A DNA stretch of 50,199 nt from Seonamhaeicola sediminis. Lineage in GTDB: Bacteria; Bacteroidota; Bacteroidia; Flavobacteriales; Flavobacteriaceae. The notes below the pieces were generated by a model. That model ran no database searches and was not told the DNA's origin. It worked only from the letters and a program-made list of their open reading frames with translations. The stretch lies in NCBI RefSeq assembly GCF_004358095.2, contig NZ_SMZJ02000014.1:1-50199 (forward strand), read 5' to 3'. Positions 1 to 8,771 of the stretch are shown here, piece after piece (the first letter of the stretch is position 1; the number at the start of each line of letters is the position of its first letter). Both the position numbers and the translations under genes were made by a program.

Positions 1-105
1 GTAGGGCTCTATGCAAGCAAAGATGTGATTCAGAGATATGTTGAAAATCAAGGAAAAGAGAAGGAATATAAAGAAGTTCATTCAGGACAACTCAAATTAT
101 TTTAA
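1..105 (+). CDS. 3' end of an unidentified gene (partial)
   Basis: Frame 1 is open from the window edge to a TAA at 103-105, giving 34 C-terminal residues. I do not recognise the protein. The last residues are SGQLKLF, which resembles the QL(S/D)LF beta-clamp-binding pentapeptide found at the C-terminus of many bacterial DNA replication and repair proteins. That makes a DNA-metabolism protein possible but is only an inference from five residues. The stop codon is followed immediately by a GC-rich palindrome at 106-130. Confidence 0.55.
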   Translation, partial: VGLYASKDVIQRYVENQGKEKEYKEVHSGQLKLF

Positions 106-395
106 TACCTCGTGGGCTTGCCCCGAGGTAGTTTATTTAATTCTTTTTTTGATGTATAAGTATCTTCAAATTCAGAGTCTCTTTGTCTCCAAATCTTTTC
201 ACCGTCTTCAGTTAAAAAATGAGTCCATCTACTAAGCATGTTTCCAAGTAAATGCTTAACGATAATTGAAATAGAATTTGAATTTTTTGAAAACTTCTTT
301 TGCAGTTCTTTAAAATCCAATTGTTCAAAGGTTTTATCACCTAAACTTTTATAATATTTAAACTGTTTAATAACACTTGATAGATAGCTTTCCAT
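102..395 (-). pseudogene. truncated DUF1572 (DinB-like) protein
   Basis: The predicted product is 97 residues. Its first ~87 residues match my recollection of the start of DUF1572 proteins, a DinB-superfamily four-helix-bundle family of roughly 150-180 residues. Conserved stretches seen are SNSISIIVKHLLGNML (about 39-54), SRWTHFLTEDGEKIW (55-69) and RDSEFED. After KKELN the family-like sequence stops and the frame runs through the GC-rich palindrome, adding KLPRGKPTRY before a TAA. The helices that normally carry the later metal-binding histidines are missing, so activity is unlikely. The function of intact family members is poorly defined (thiol- or metal-dependent DinB-like enzymes). The truncation coincides exactly with the palindrome, suggesting a deletion or rearrangement there. 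Confidence 0.65.
106..130. repeat. GC-rich palindromic element
   Basis: TACCTCG (106-112) pairs perfectly with CGAGGTA (124-130), and inside it GGGC (114-117) pairs with GCCC (120-123) around a TT loop with one bulged T. It stands out from the AT-rich surroundings. It begins directly after the stop codon of the plus-strand gene and forms the last codons of the truncated minus-strand gene, which read LPRGKPTR. It could be a REP-like dispersed palindrome or a terminator hairpin. The run of T that follows (about 144-151) is not adjacent to the stem, so the terminator reading is weaker. I noticed no second copy in this window. Confidence 0.6.
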
Positions 396-473
396 ATAAT
401 GTTTAAGATTCTAGTTTAACTAATACAATTCTATAAAACAGTACAAGACTTTACTTAGATTTTAAACTTGTTG

Positions 474-953
474 TTATTTCTGTGGTATGAATTTCAAAGC
501 TACCCCGTTTATACAATGTCTTTTTCCAGTGGTTTCTCTTGGACCATCATTAAACACATGTCCTAAATGACCGCCGCAGGTAGCACAATGTTCTTCAGTT
601 CTAGAATAACCAATTTTATAGTCTGTAGAAAAAGCTACATTGCCTTTAATTTCTCTGTCAAAACTGGGCCACCCAGAGCCTGAGTCATATTTGTGTTCGC
701 TTTTAAATAAAGGGGTTTCACAGGCCTTACATACATAAATACCTTTTTCGTAATTTTTATTGAATGGACTAGAAAAACGTTCCTCTGTACCAGCTTTTCT
801 GAGTACATAGTATTCCAAATCACTTAATTGGGTTTTCCACTCTTCCTCTGTCTTGGTAACTTTATAAGGTTTATTATTTTTATTTTCTTTTTGGGCAGAA
901 CCATTACAACTTAGAAAAATGGAGCATATTATAAAGATGAATATTTTTTTCAT
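474..953 (-). CDS. msrB: peptide-methionine (R)-S-oxide reductase, lipoprotein
   Basis: MsrB reduces the R-epimer of methionine sulfoxide in proteins and so repairs oxidised envelope proteins. The 159-residue product begins with a lipoprotein signal whose lipobox cysteine is C16 (FLSC), so it should be anchored to a periplasm-facing membrane. The MsrB domain fills about residues 35-156. It shows both zinc CxxC pairs (C75/C78 and C123/C126 in CATCGGHLGH), the SGWPSF motif around 93-98, and the catalytic cysteine C147 in RHCING. All key residues are present and the length is normal for a membrane-attached MsrB. It is transcribed alone, divergently from the M48 protease gene. No upstream promoter is clear; a TATTTTCG on the minus strand is one base off consensus. 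Confidence 0.95.
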   Translation of the reverse strand: MKKIFIFIICSIFLSCNGSAQKENKNNKPYKVTKTEEEWKTQLSDLEYYVLRKAGTEERFSSPFNKNYEKGIYVCKACETPLFKSEHKYDSGSGWPSFDREIKGNVAFSTDYKIGYSRTEEHCATCGGHLGHVFNDGPRETTGKRHCINGVALKFIPQK

Positions 954-1115
954 TTTTAAATAATTTAATGTTTTTTTTATGTCGAAAATAAATGGTTAAC
1001 TTAACGTTATTTAGTGAAAGTCTACAAAATATAGGTGACCAACAAAAAAAGATGGTGTCTTAAAAGTCTCAAGGTACAATTTTTGTACTTTTATCCTTAT
1101 TAAAATATTCAAAAA

Positions 1116-1946
1116 ATGAAATTGAAAAATCTGATTATTATTTTAGGTGTAGTTATTATGGTTATAGCCTGTGCTACTAATCCATTCACAGGAAAAAAAA
1201 CAATGGCTTTGGTGCCTAATTCACAATTATTTCCAACCGCTTTTGCTCAATATAATCAATTTCTATCCGAAAACAAGGTTGTTACTGGAACAAAAGATGC
1301 TGAAATGATAACACGAGTGGGACAACGTATTGCTGTTGCTGCAGAACGTTGGTTAAATGCTAATGGACATCATGGTTATTTAAAAGATTATAAATGGGAA
1401 TATAATTTAGTTAATGATAAAACGGTAAATGCTTGGTGTATGCCTGGAGGGAAGATAGTTTTTTATACAGGAATTCTGCCAGTTGCGGAAAATGAAACAG
1501 GAGTTGCCGCTATCATGGGACATGAAGTGGCTCATGCTTTGGCAAATCATGGACAGCAGCGCATGAGTGCAGCTTATATTCAGGCTGGTGTTGCTATTGC
1601 AGGTAATATTGCTATTAAAGATGAAAAGGATAGAAATGCGTTTAATCAATATTATGGCGTAGGTAGTCAGGTGGGTGTTATGTTACCTTTTAGCAGAAGC
1701 CACGAAACCGAGGCTGATAAAATTGGAGTTTATTTAATGGCCATTGCGGGTTATAACCCTGATGAGGCCTCAAAATTATGGGAGCGTATGAAAGCTAAAA
1801 GTAGTGGGGAAGCACCACCAGAGATTTTAAGTACGCATCCTTCAAATGAGTCACGTATTGCTAATTTGAAAGTATTGGCTCCTAAGGCTAAAGAAGAAGC
1901 AGCTAAGTTTGGAGTAACTTCATTTAGACCATTAGGAAAATATTGA
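1116..1946 (+). CDS. M48 family metalloprotease, lipoprotein
   Basis: This is a zinc metalloprotease of the LoiP/BepA-type M48 family, predicted to cleave misfolded proteins on the periplasmic side of the envelope. The 276-residue product starts with a lipoprotein signal (lipobox VIAC, C19). The catalytic HEVAH lies at 136-140, the third zinc ligand is E197 in the ETEAD motif, and a STHPSNESRI motif at about 239-248 is also typical. There is no TPR domain, so it resembles LoiP in size rather than BepA. A hairpin terminator follows at 1973-1997. The ATG at 1116 fits the signal peptide well. Confidence 0.93.
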   Translation: MKLKNLIIILGVVIMVIACATNPFTGKKTMALVPNSQLFPTAFAQYNQFLSENKVVTGTKDAEMITRVGQRIAVAAERWLNANGHHGYLKDYKWEYNLVNDKTVNAWCMPGGKIVFYTGILPVAENETGVAAIMGHEVAHALANHGQQRMSAAYIQAGVAIAGNIAIKDEKDRNAFNQYYGVGSQVGVMLPFSRSHETEADKIGVYLMAIAGYNPDEASKLWERMKAKSSGEAPPEILSTHPSNESRIANLKVLAPKAKEEAAKFGVTSFRPLGKY

Positions 1947-1972
1947 TATTATAAATATTTGTTCTATTTTAG

Positions 1973-2001
1973 AAGCTGTTCATTAAAAGAGCAGCTTTTT
2001 T
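1973..2001 (+). terminator. Rho-independent terminator after M48 gene
   Basis: AAGCTGTTC (1973-1981) pairs with GAGCAGCTT (1989-1997) with one G-U pair and a 7-base loop, followed by TTTT. Its T-tract ends only three bases before the ATG of the transporter gene at 2005, so that gene either depends on read-through or on a promoter overlapping the hairpin. Confidence 0.75.
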
Positions 2002-2004
2002 ATT

Positions 2005-3330
2005 ATGGCAGTATTAGAAAAAGGAAACAAAAAACTACTCAATGCTTGGGCTTTTTATGATTGGGCAAACTCTGTTTATCCTTTGGTTATTTCATCAGCA
2101 GTTTTTCCGATATTTTATGGTGCTTTAACAATTATTAAAGATGCTGAAGGGAATAAGATTAATGATACGGTTTCTTTTTTGGGTTATGATTTTAATAATG
2201 ATTCCTTAATAAGTTATGTAACTGCGTTAAGTTTTTTAATTGTTTCAATAATTTCACCTATACTTTCAGGTATCTCAGACTATGTTGGGAATAAGGAAAA
2301 TTTCATGAAATTTTTCTGCTATTTAGGATCCCTGTCTTGTATTGGGCTTTATTGGTTTTCTTTAGATAATTTATTTTTTGGATTGTTATGTTACCTGCTA
2401 GCATTAGTAGGTTTTTGGGGAAGTTTAGTGTTTTATAACTCATATTTACCAGACATAGCGTACCCAGAACAGCAAGATAAGGTTAGTGCCAAAGGGTTTT
2501 CTTTAGGGTATATAGGTAGTGTTCTTTTATTGGTGGTTAATTTAGTGATGATTCTCTACTATGATACATTTGGCTTTAAAGATGCAGGACAACCTACGAA
2601 AATATCATTTATTATGGTGGGTATATGGTGGATGGGTTTTGCGCAATATACGTTTAAGTATTTGCCTAAAGGAACTCATGAAGGTAAAAAAGTTACACGT
2701 TCTGTGATTGTTCATGGATACAAAGAATTAAATAAGATTTGGAATGCACTTAAAACAAATAAAGTTTTAAAAAGATATTTAAGCGCTTTTTTTGTCTATA
2801 GTATGGCAGTTCAAACCATCATGATTGCAGCTACTTATTTTGGTGTTGAAGAATTGGATTGGGGAGATCAAGATTCAACTACAGGATTAATAATAAGTAT
2901 TTTATTAATACAATTAATAGCTGTTGTTGGAGCAAATTACACTGCAAAAATGTCTGAAAAGTACGGTAATATAAAAACCCTTATAGTAATTGTTTTTTCT
3001 TGGATTGCAATTTGTGCCTATGCATACTTTGTTGTAACACCTACGCAATTTTATATTACTGCAGCATGTGTAGGTCTGGTTATGGGAGGGGTACAGGCAT
3101 TATCTCGCTCTACCTATAGTAAATTAATTCCTGAGGATTCTGAGGATACAGCTTCTTATTTCAGTTTTTATGATGTTTCAGAAAAAATAGGTATTGTAAT
3201 AGGCATGTTCATGTATGGGTTTGTGGCAGAGTTAACTGGTAGTATGCGATATTCAATATTGTTTCTCATCACCTTTTTTGTAATTGGAGTAATTTTACTT
3301 TACAGAACCAAGAAAGTTTCTCATATATAA
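2005..3330 (+). CDS. UMF1-family MFS transporter (Atg22-like)
   Basis: This 441-residue polytopic membrane protein belongs to the UMF1 (unknown major facilitator) family, related to the fungal vacuole effluxer Atg22. The family signature near the N-terminus is seen as AFYDWANSVYPLVISS (residues ~16-31). Hydrophobic segments are spread over the whole length, consistent with about 12 helices. The second half has the conserved GGVQALSRSTYSKLIP stretch (about 360-375). Substrates of bacterial members are not established; amino-acid efflux is inferred only by analogy. It starts three bases after the terminator of the upstream protease gene and converges on clpC across a shared hairpin. Confidence 0.88.
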   Translation: MAVLEKGNKKLLNAWAFYDWANSVYPLVISSAVFPIFYGALTIIKDAEGNKINDTVSFLGYDFNNDSLISYVTALSFLIVSIISPILSGISDYVGNKENFMKFFCYLGSLSCIGLYWFSLDNLFFGLLCYLLALVGFWGSLVFYNSYLPDIAYPEQQDKVSAKGFSLGYIGSVLLLVVNLVMILYYDTFGFKDAGQPTKISFIMVGIWWMGFAQYTFKYLPKGTHEGKKVTRSVIVHGYKELNKIWNALKTNKVLKRYLSAFFVYSMAVQTIMIAATYFGVEELDWGDQDSTTGLIISILLIQLIAVVGANYTAKMSEKYGNIKTLIVIVFSWIAICAYAYFVVTPTQFYITAACVGLVMGGVQALSRSTYSKLIPEDSEDTASYFSFYDVSEKIGIVIGMFMYGFVAELTGSMRYSILFLITFFVIGVILLYRTKKVSHI

Positions 3331-3364
3331 AAAAATCCCACATTATAAAGAACGTAGGATTTTG
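3331..3364. terminator. bidirectional terminator between MFS gene and clpC
   Basis: AAAATCC (3332-3338) pairs with GGATTTT (3357-3363). A-runs and T-runs on the two sides let it act for both converging genes. The stem is short with an 18-base loop, which may pair further. Confidence 0.6.
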
Positions 3365-3387
3365 TTATTGTTTTGATAGATAAGACT

Positions 3388-5934
3388 CTAAGACTCTGTT
3401 GGTTTTTCAGCTTTTTCAACCGTAATTTTTAATTCATTAGATTTCTTATCTAAGTCTATTTTGATTTTATCACCCTCTTGAACATTGGATGCTACAATTT
3501 CTTCAGCTAGAGCATCTTCAATGTACTTTTGAATGGCTCTTTTTAAAGGCCTTGCACCATATTGCCTGTCAAAGCCTTTATCAGCTATAAAGTCTTTTGC
3601 ACTATTACTAAGTTTCAAGATATAGCCTAAACCTTTAATGCGCGCCAAGAGTTTTTCTAATTCAATATCAATAATTTTATTGATATCTTCCTTCTCCAAA
3701 GCATTGAATATAACCACATCATCAATTCTGTTTAAGAATTCTGGAGCAAATGATTTTTTAAGTGCATTTTCTATAACACTTCTGGCATTATCATCTTCCT
3801 GAGCTTTTTGGGCTGCAGTTCCAAAACCAACTCCAGTACCAAAATCCTTAAGTTTTCTGGCTCCTATATTAGAGGTCATGATGATAATGGTGTTTCTGAA
3901 ATCAATTTTTCTTCCAAGACTATCCGTTAAATAGCCATCATCAAGTACTTGAAGAAGCATATTAAATACGTCTGGGTGTGCTTTTTCAATCTCGTCTAAA
4001 AGAATAACAGCATAAGGTTTACGTCTTACTTTCTCAGTTAACTGACCACCCTCTTCATAACCAACATAACCCGGAGGTGCTCCAATTAATCTTGAAATGG
4101 CAAACTTCTCCATGTATTCACTCATATCAATTCTAACAAGTGCATCTTCACTATCAAATAACTCTTTAGATAATATTTTAGCCAATTGAGTTTTTCCAAC
4201 ACCTGTTTGCCCTAAAAAGATAAAAGAACCAATAGGTTTGTTAGGGTCTTTTAATCCAGCACGATTACGCTGAATAGCTTTTACAACCTTTGAAACTGCT
4301 TCATCTTGACCAATAACTTTGCCTTTAATTAGATTAGGCAATTCAGCTAATTTATTAATCTCGGTTTGCGCTATTTTGTTTACCGGAACCCCCGTCATCA
4401 TGGAGATAACGTCAGCAACGTTGTCTTCTGTTACAACTTCACGATGTTGTTTGGTGTCTTCTTCCCATTTTTCCTGCGCTACAGACAATTCTTTTTCTAA
4501 ACGTTTCTCATCGTCTCGTAATTTAGCAGCCTCTTCGTATTTCTGTTTTCTAACAACGGCGTTCTTAGTTTCTTTAATCTCCTCAAGTTGTTTTTCTAAC
4601 TCAATAATTTGTTTAGGAACGTCAATATTTGTGATATGAACTCTAGAACCAGCTTCATCTAAAGCATCTATAGCTTTGTCTGGCAAGAACCGTTCTGTCA
4701 TATATCTGTTTGTTAGTTTTACACAAGCTTCAATGGCCTCAGGTGTATAATCAACATTGTGATGCTCTTCATACTTAGCTTTAATATTGTTGAGAATTTC
4801 TATAGTTTCTTCAACACTTGTTGGTTCTACAATAACCTTTTGAAAACGTCGTTCTAGTGCACCATCTTTCTCTATATATTGTCTGTATTCGTCTAGGGTA
4901 GTAGCACCAATACATTGAATTTCACCTCTTGCCAATGCTGGTTTAAACATGTTAGAAGCGTCTAGACTACCCGTCGCACCACCAGCACCTACAATAGTAT
5001 GTATTTCATCAATGAACAAAATAACATCGTCGTTTTTCTCAAGCTCGTTCATAACGGCTTTCATACGTTCTTCAAATTGACCACGGTATTTGGTGCCAGC
5101 AACTAAGCTTGCTAAATCTAAAGTAACAACCCTTTTGTTAAAAAGAATTCTTGATACTTTTCGTTTTACAATTCTCAGAGCTAATCCTTCAGCAATGGCC
5201 GATTTACCTACACCAGGCTCACCAATTAAAAGCGGATTGTTTTTCTTTCGCCTACTTAAAATTTGTGAAACGCGCTGTATTTCTTTTTCTCTACCAACAA
5301 CGGGGTCTAACTTGCCTTCTTCAGCTAAAACCGTTAAATCACGTCCAAAATTATCCAGAACAGGGGTTTTAGACTTCTTATTTGATTTGCTTGTTGGTGA
5401 ATTAAAAATATCTTTTGAAGATTCTTCTTCAGGGTTTGGGCTATCATCCTGAAAAGATTCCGATTTAGGTTCTATATAATCGCTATCGTTTGTAATCATA
5501 AGTTTAAACTGTTCTTTAACATTGTCGTAATCTACTTTCAGCTTATTTAAAAGCTTGGTAGTGGGGTCGTTTTCATTTCTTAATATACACAATAATAAAT
5601 GAGCTGTATTTATGGATGAGCTCTGAAATAATTTGGCTTCTAAAAACGTAGTTTTAAGGGCACGTTCAGCTTGCCTTGTAAGGTGTAGATTTTTCTTTTG
5701 GTTAGACCCTACAGTTATGTTAGGGTTAGCAGGACTTAGTATTTCTACTTTTCGTCTTAAATGATTTAAATCTATATCTAAGGCATTTAATATATTAATA
5801 GCTTTACCGTTTCCATCACGCAATAGCCCGAGCATTAGGTGTTCAGTACCAATAAAATCATGACCTAAGCGCAATGCTTCTTCTTTACTATATGCAATAA
5901 CATCTTTTACTCTTGGCGAAAAATTATCATCCAT
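3388..5934 (-). CDS. clpC: ATP-dependent Clp protease ATP-binding subunit ClpC
   Basis: ClpC is an AAA+ unfoldase that feeds proteins to ClpP in the cytoplasm. The product is 848 residues from the ATG at 5934. A second in-frame ATG at 5952 would add MQKEFV. I prefer 5934 because the family normally begins MDDNFSPRV. In order: a double Clp N-domain (about 1-145), an acidic/serine-rich linker (155-185), AAA-1 with Walker A GEPGVGKS (K244), a UVR-type coiled middle segment with KQKYEEAAKLRDDEKRLEKE (about 420-460), AAA-2 with Walker A GQTGVGKT (K581), and the C-terminal D2-small domain. All catalytic motifs are intact. It is divergent from gyrA across a 258-base intergenic region. Confidence 0.97.
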   Translation of the reverse strand: MDDNFSPRVKDVIAYSKEEALRLGHDFIGTEHLMLGLLRDGNGKAINILNALDIDLNHLRRKVEILSPANPNITVGSNQKKNLHLTRQAERALKTTFLEAKLFQSSSINTAHLLLCILRNENDPTTKLLNKLKVDYDNVKEQFKLMITNDSDYIEPKSESFQDDSPNPEEESSKDIFNSPTSKSNKKSKTPVLDNFGRDLTVLAEEGKLDPVVGREKEIQRVSQILSRRKKNNPLLIGEPGVGKSAIAEGLALRIVKRKVSRILFNKRVVTLDLASLVAGTKYRGQFEERMKAVMNELEKNDDVILFIDEIHTIVGAGGATGSLDASNMFKPALARGEIQCIGATTLDEYRQYIEKDGALERRFQKVIVEPTSVEETIEILNNIKAKYEEHHNVDYTPEAIEACVKLTNRYMTERFLPDKAIDALDEAGSRVHITNIDVPKQIIELEKQLEEIKETKNAVVRKQKYEEAAKLRDDEKRLEKELSVAQEKWEEDTKQHREVVTEDNVADVISMMTGVPVNKIAQTEINKLAELPNLIKGKVIGQDEAVSKVVKAIQRNRAGLKDPNKPIGSFIFLGQTGVGKTQLAKILSKELFDSEDALVRIDMSEYMEKFAISRLIGAPPGYVGYEEGGQLTEKVRRKPYAVILLDEIEKAHPDVFNMLLQVLDDGYLTDSLGRKIDFRNTIIIMTSNIGARKLKDFGTGVGFGTAAQKAQEDDNARSVIENALKKSFAPEFLNRIDDVVIFNALEKEDINKIIDIELEKLLARIKGLGYILKLSNSAKDFIADKGFDRQYGARPLKRAIQKYIEDALAEEIVASNVQEGDKIKIDLDKKSNELKITVEKAEKPTES

Positions 5935-6192
5935 AACAAACTCTTTCTGCATTAAAAATAATAATAATAGTTGACTAAAGGCAAAAACTATACCTTAAAT
6001 TAACTGTCAGTTGCTAATTGACGAAAAAATCTTTATAAAATCAAAATTTTAAGGTGTATACTTATTAACTAAAAACGCGTTAAAAATTGTTAATAAAAAG
6101 TACCAAAAAACTAACGTAAGTCAGTTATTAGCACTCATGAAATACTTATATTAGCATGTTTTGAAAAACTCTTAAAATTAATTGATTTACTT

Positions 6193-8754
6193 ATGGCAGA
6201 AGGAGAAAAATTGATCCCTATTAACATTGAAGATGAAATGAAATCAGCCTACATTGATTACTCAATGTCGGTCATTGTGTCACGTGCTTTACCAGATGTA
6301 AGAGACGGGTTAAAACCTGTTCATAGGCGTGTGCTTTACGGTATGCATGAATTGGGTGTGAGAGCTAATTCCGCTCATAAAAAATCTGCAAGAATAGTAG
6401 GAGAGGTTTTAGGTAAATATCACCCACATGGAGATACGTCGGTTTATGATACTATGGTTCGTATGGCGCAAGAGTGGAGTCTTCGTTATTTGTTAGTTGA
6501 CGGTCAGGGAAATTTTGGTTCTATTGACGGCGATAGTCCTGCGGCAATGCGATACACAGAAGCGCGCATGCAGAAGATTTCTGAAGATATGTTAGCTGAT
6601 ATTGAAAAGGAAACCGTAGATCATAAATTGAATTTTGATGATACACTTCAAGAGCCAACCGTTTTACCTACAAGAATACCAAACCTCTTAGTAAATGGTG
6701 CCTCTGGTATTGCAGTTGGTATGGCAACAAATATGCCACCGCATAACTTAACAGAGGTTGTTGATGGTACTATTGCTTATATAAACGACAACAATATTGA
6801 AGTTGATGAATTAATCAAATATGTTAAGGCGCCAGATTTTCCAACGGGAGGAACTATATATGGGTATGATGGGGTTAAGGAAGCGTTCCAAACAGGACGA
6901 GGAAGAATTGTTATTAGAGGAAAAGCCAATATAGAAGAAGTTCAAGGAAGAGAGTCTATTGTTGTTACAGAGATTCCTTATCAAGTTAATAAAGCTGATA
7001 TGATTAAGAAAACAGCTGATTTGATAAATGAGAAAAAGCTTGATGGTATTTCTACTATTAGAGATGAGTCTGATAGAAAAGGAATGCGCGTAGTTTATGT
7101 TTTAAAACGTGATGCTATTCCTAATATTGTTCTAAATAAACTTTACAAGTACACAGCGTTACAATCATCTTTTAGCGTTAATAATATCGCACTTGTTAAT
7201 GGTCGTCCTCAGCTGTTAAATTTAAAAGATTTAATACATTATTTTGTTGAGCATAGGCATGAAGTAGTAGTTAGAAGAACCAAGTATGAACTTCGTAAAG
7301 CAGAAGAGCGTGCACATATACTTGAAGGTTTAATTATTGCGTCTGATAATATAGATGAGGTAATTGCTTTGATTAGAGCTTCAGCCAATGCAGATGAAGC
7401 AAGAGAGAAGTTAATGGAACGTTTTAAATTAACAGAAATTCAAGCTAAAGCAATAGTTGAAATGAGACTGCGTCAGCTTACTGGTTTAGAGCAAGATAAG
7501 TTGCGAGATGAATATGACGAATTATTAAAAACTATTGAAGACCTAAAAGATATTCTAGACAAAAAAGATCGTAGAATGGATATCATAAAAGAGGAGTTGG
7601 AAGTTGTTAAAGATAAGTTTGGAGATGAGCGTAGATCGACTATAGAATATGCTGGTGGCGACTTAAGTATTGAGGACATGATTCCAAATGAAAAAGTAGT
7701 CATCACAATTTCACATGCTGGTTATATTAAGCGCACCTCATTAACAGAATATAAAACTCAAAATAGAGGAGGTGTAGGCCAAAAAGCATCAACTACTAGA
7801 AATGAAGATTTTCTTGAACACTTATTTGTAGGTACTAATCATCAATACATGTTATTCTTCACTCAAAAAGGTAAGTGTTTCTGGATGCGTGTTTATGAAA
7901 TACCAGAGGGAAGTAAAACTTCAAAAGGGCGTGCTATTCAAAACCTTATCAATATAGAACAAGATGATAAAGTTAAAGCCTTTATATGTACCCAAGATTT
8001 AAAAGATGATGATTACATAAATAGTCATTATGTAATTATGGCCACTAAGAACGGTCAAGTTAAAAAGACGTCTTTAGAGCAGTATTCTCGTCCTAGAACC
8101 AATGGTATTAATGCTATTACCATTAAAGAAGGTGATGAGCTTCTAGAGGCTAAATTAACCACTGGAGATAGTCAAGTGATGTTAGCGCTTAAATCTGGTA
8201 AAGCCATCAGATTTGAAGAAGCTAAAACAAGACCTATGGGGCGTAGTGCATCAGGAGTTAGAGGTATTACTTTGGCTGGAGCAAATGATGAGGTCATTGG
8301 TATGGTAACAGTTGAAAATCCTATGGAACAGACCGTGCTAGTCGTTTCTGAAAACGGTTATGGCAAACGAACTTTTATTGATGACCCTGAAGATGGAGAA
8401 GCCGTTTACAGAATAACCAATAGAGGCGGGAAAGGAGTTAAAACCATTTCTATTACTGAAAAAACAGGAAATTTAGTGGCTATTAAAACGGTAACTGATA
8501 ATGATGATTTAATGATTATAAATAAATCTGGAATTGCAATTAGGTTAGAAGTTGCTAATTTAAGAACCATGGGTAGAGCTACTCAAGGAGTTAAATTGAT
8601 AAATCTTAAAAATTCAGATTCCATTGCTGCAGTTGCCAAAGTAATGCGTGATGAGGATGATGTTGAAGAAGTTGAAGATGTTGAAAATACTGATGCTTCC
8701 GAAGATGGCACAACTCTTGATAATGATATAAACAAAGATAACACTGATAATTAA
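6193..8754 (+). CDS. gyrA: DNA gyrase subunit A
   Basis: GyrA is the DNA-cleaving subunit of gyrase, which introduces negative supercoils together with GyrB. The product is 853 residues. The winged-helix breakage domain carries the catalytic tyrosine Y121 in [10 protein letters not shown]. The quinolone-resistance region reads [11 protein letters not shown] (77-87), so the position equivalent to E. coli Ser83 is Thr82 and the Asp87 equivalent is Asp86. The GyrA-box in the C-terminal pinwheel is QNRGGVGQ (523-530), close to the QRRGGKG consensus. That box separates gyrase from ParC. The tail after ~817 is strongly acidic. The next gene begins 17 bases downstream, probably on the same transcript. 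Confidence 0.97.
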   Translation: MAEGEKLIPINIEDEMKSAYIDYSMSVIVSRALPDVRDGLKPVHRRVLYGMHELGVRANSAHKKSARIVGEVLGKYHPHGDTSVYDTMVRMAQEWSLRYLLVDGQGNFGSIDGDSPAAMRYTEARMQKISEDMLADIEKETVDHKLNFDDTLQEPTVLPTRIPNLLVNGASGIAVGMATNMPPHNLTEVVDGTIAYINDNNIEVDELIKYVKAPDFPTGGTIYGYDGVKEAFQTGRGRIVIRGKANIEEVQGRESIVVTEIPYQVNKADMIKKTADLINEKKLDGISTIRDESDRKGMRVVYVLKRDAIPNIVLNKLYKYTALQSSFSVNNIALVNGRPQLLNLKDLIHYFVEHRHEVVVRRTKYELRKAEERAHILEGLIIASDNIDEVIALIRASANADEAREKLMERFKLTEIQAKAIVEMRLRQLTGLEQDKLRDEYDELLKTIEDLKDILDKKDRRMDIIKEELEVVKDKFGDERRSTIEYAGGDLSIEDMIPNEKVVITISHAGYIKRTSLTEYKTQNRGGVGQKASTTRNEDFLEHLFVGTNHQYMLFFTQKGKCFWMRVYEIPEGSKTSKGRAIQNLINIEQDDKVKAFICTQDLKDDDYINSHYVIMATKNGQVKKTSLEQYSRPRTNGINAITIKEGDELLEAKLTTGDSQVMLALKSGKAIRFEEAKTRPMGRSASGVRGITLAGANDEVIGMVTVENPMEQTVLVVSENGYGKRTFIDDPEDGEAVYRITNRGGKGVKTISITEKTGNLVAIKTVTDNDDLMIINKSGIAIRLEVANLRTMGRATQGVKLINLKNSDSIAAVAKVMRDEDDVEEVEDVENTDASEDGTTLDNDINKDNTDN

Positions 8755-8771
8755 TTTAATAGAATTTAAAA

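Noticed and set aside
5935-5952. clpC start at the ATG at 5952
   Set aside because: It would add six residues not typical of the family; MDDNFSPRV at 5934 is the usual start. Not excluded.
6128-6136. TTAGCACTC between clpC and gyrA, identical to one arm of a CIRCE (HrcA) operator
   Set aside because: The second arm GAGTGCTAA is absent after a 9-base spacer, so it is not a CIRCE element.
6424-6456. Thr at the GyrA position equivalent to E. coli Ser83 as a quinolone-resistance mutation
   Set aside because: Threonine occurs there naturally in many bacteria; resistance cannot be concluded.
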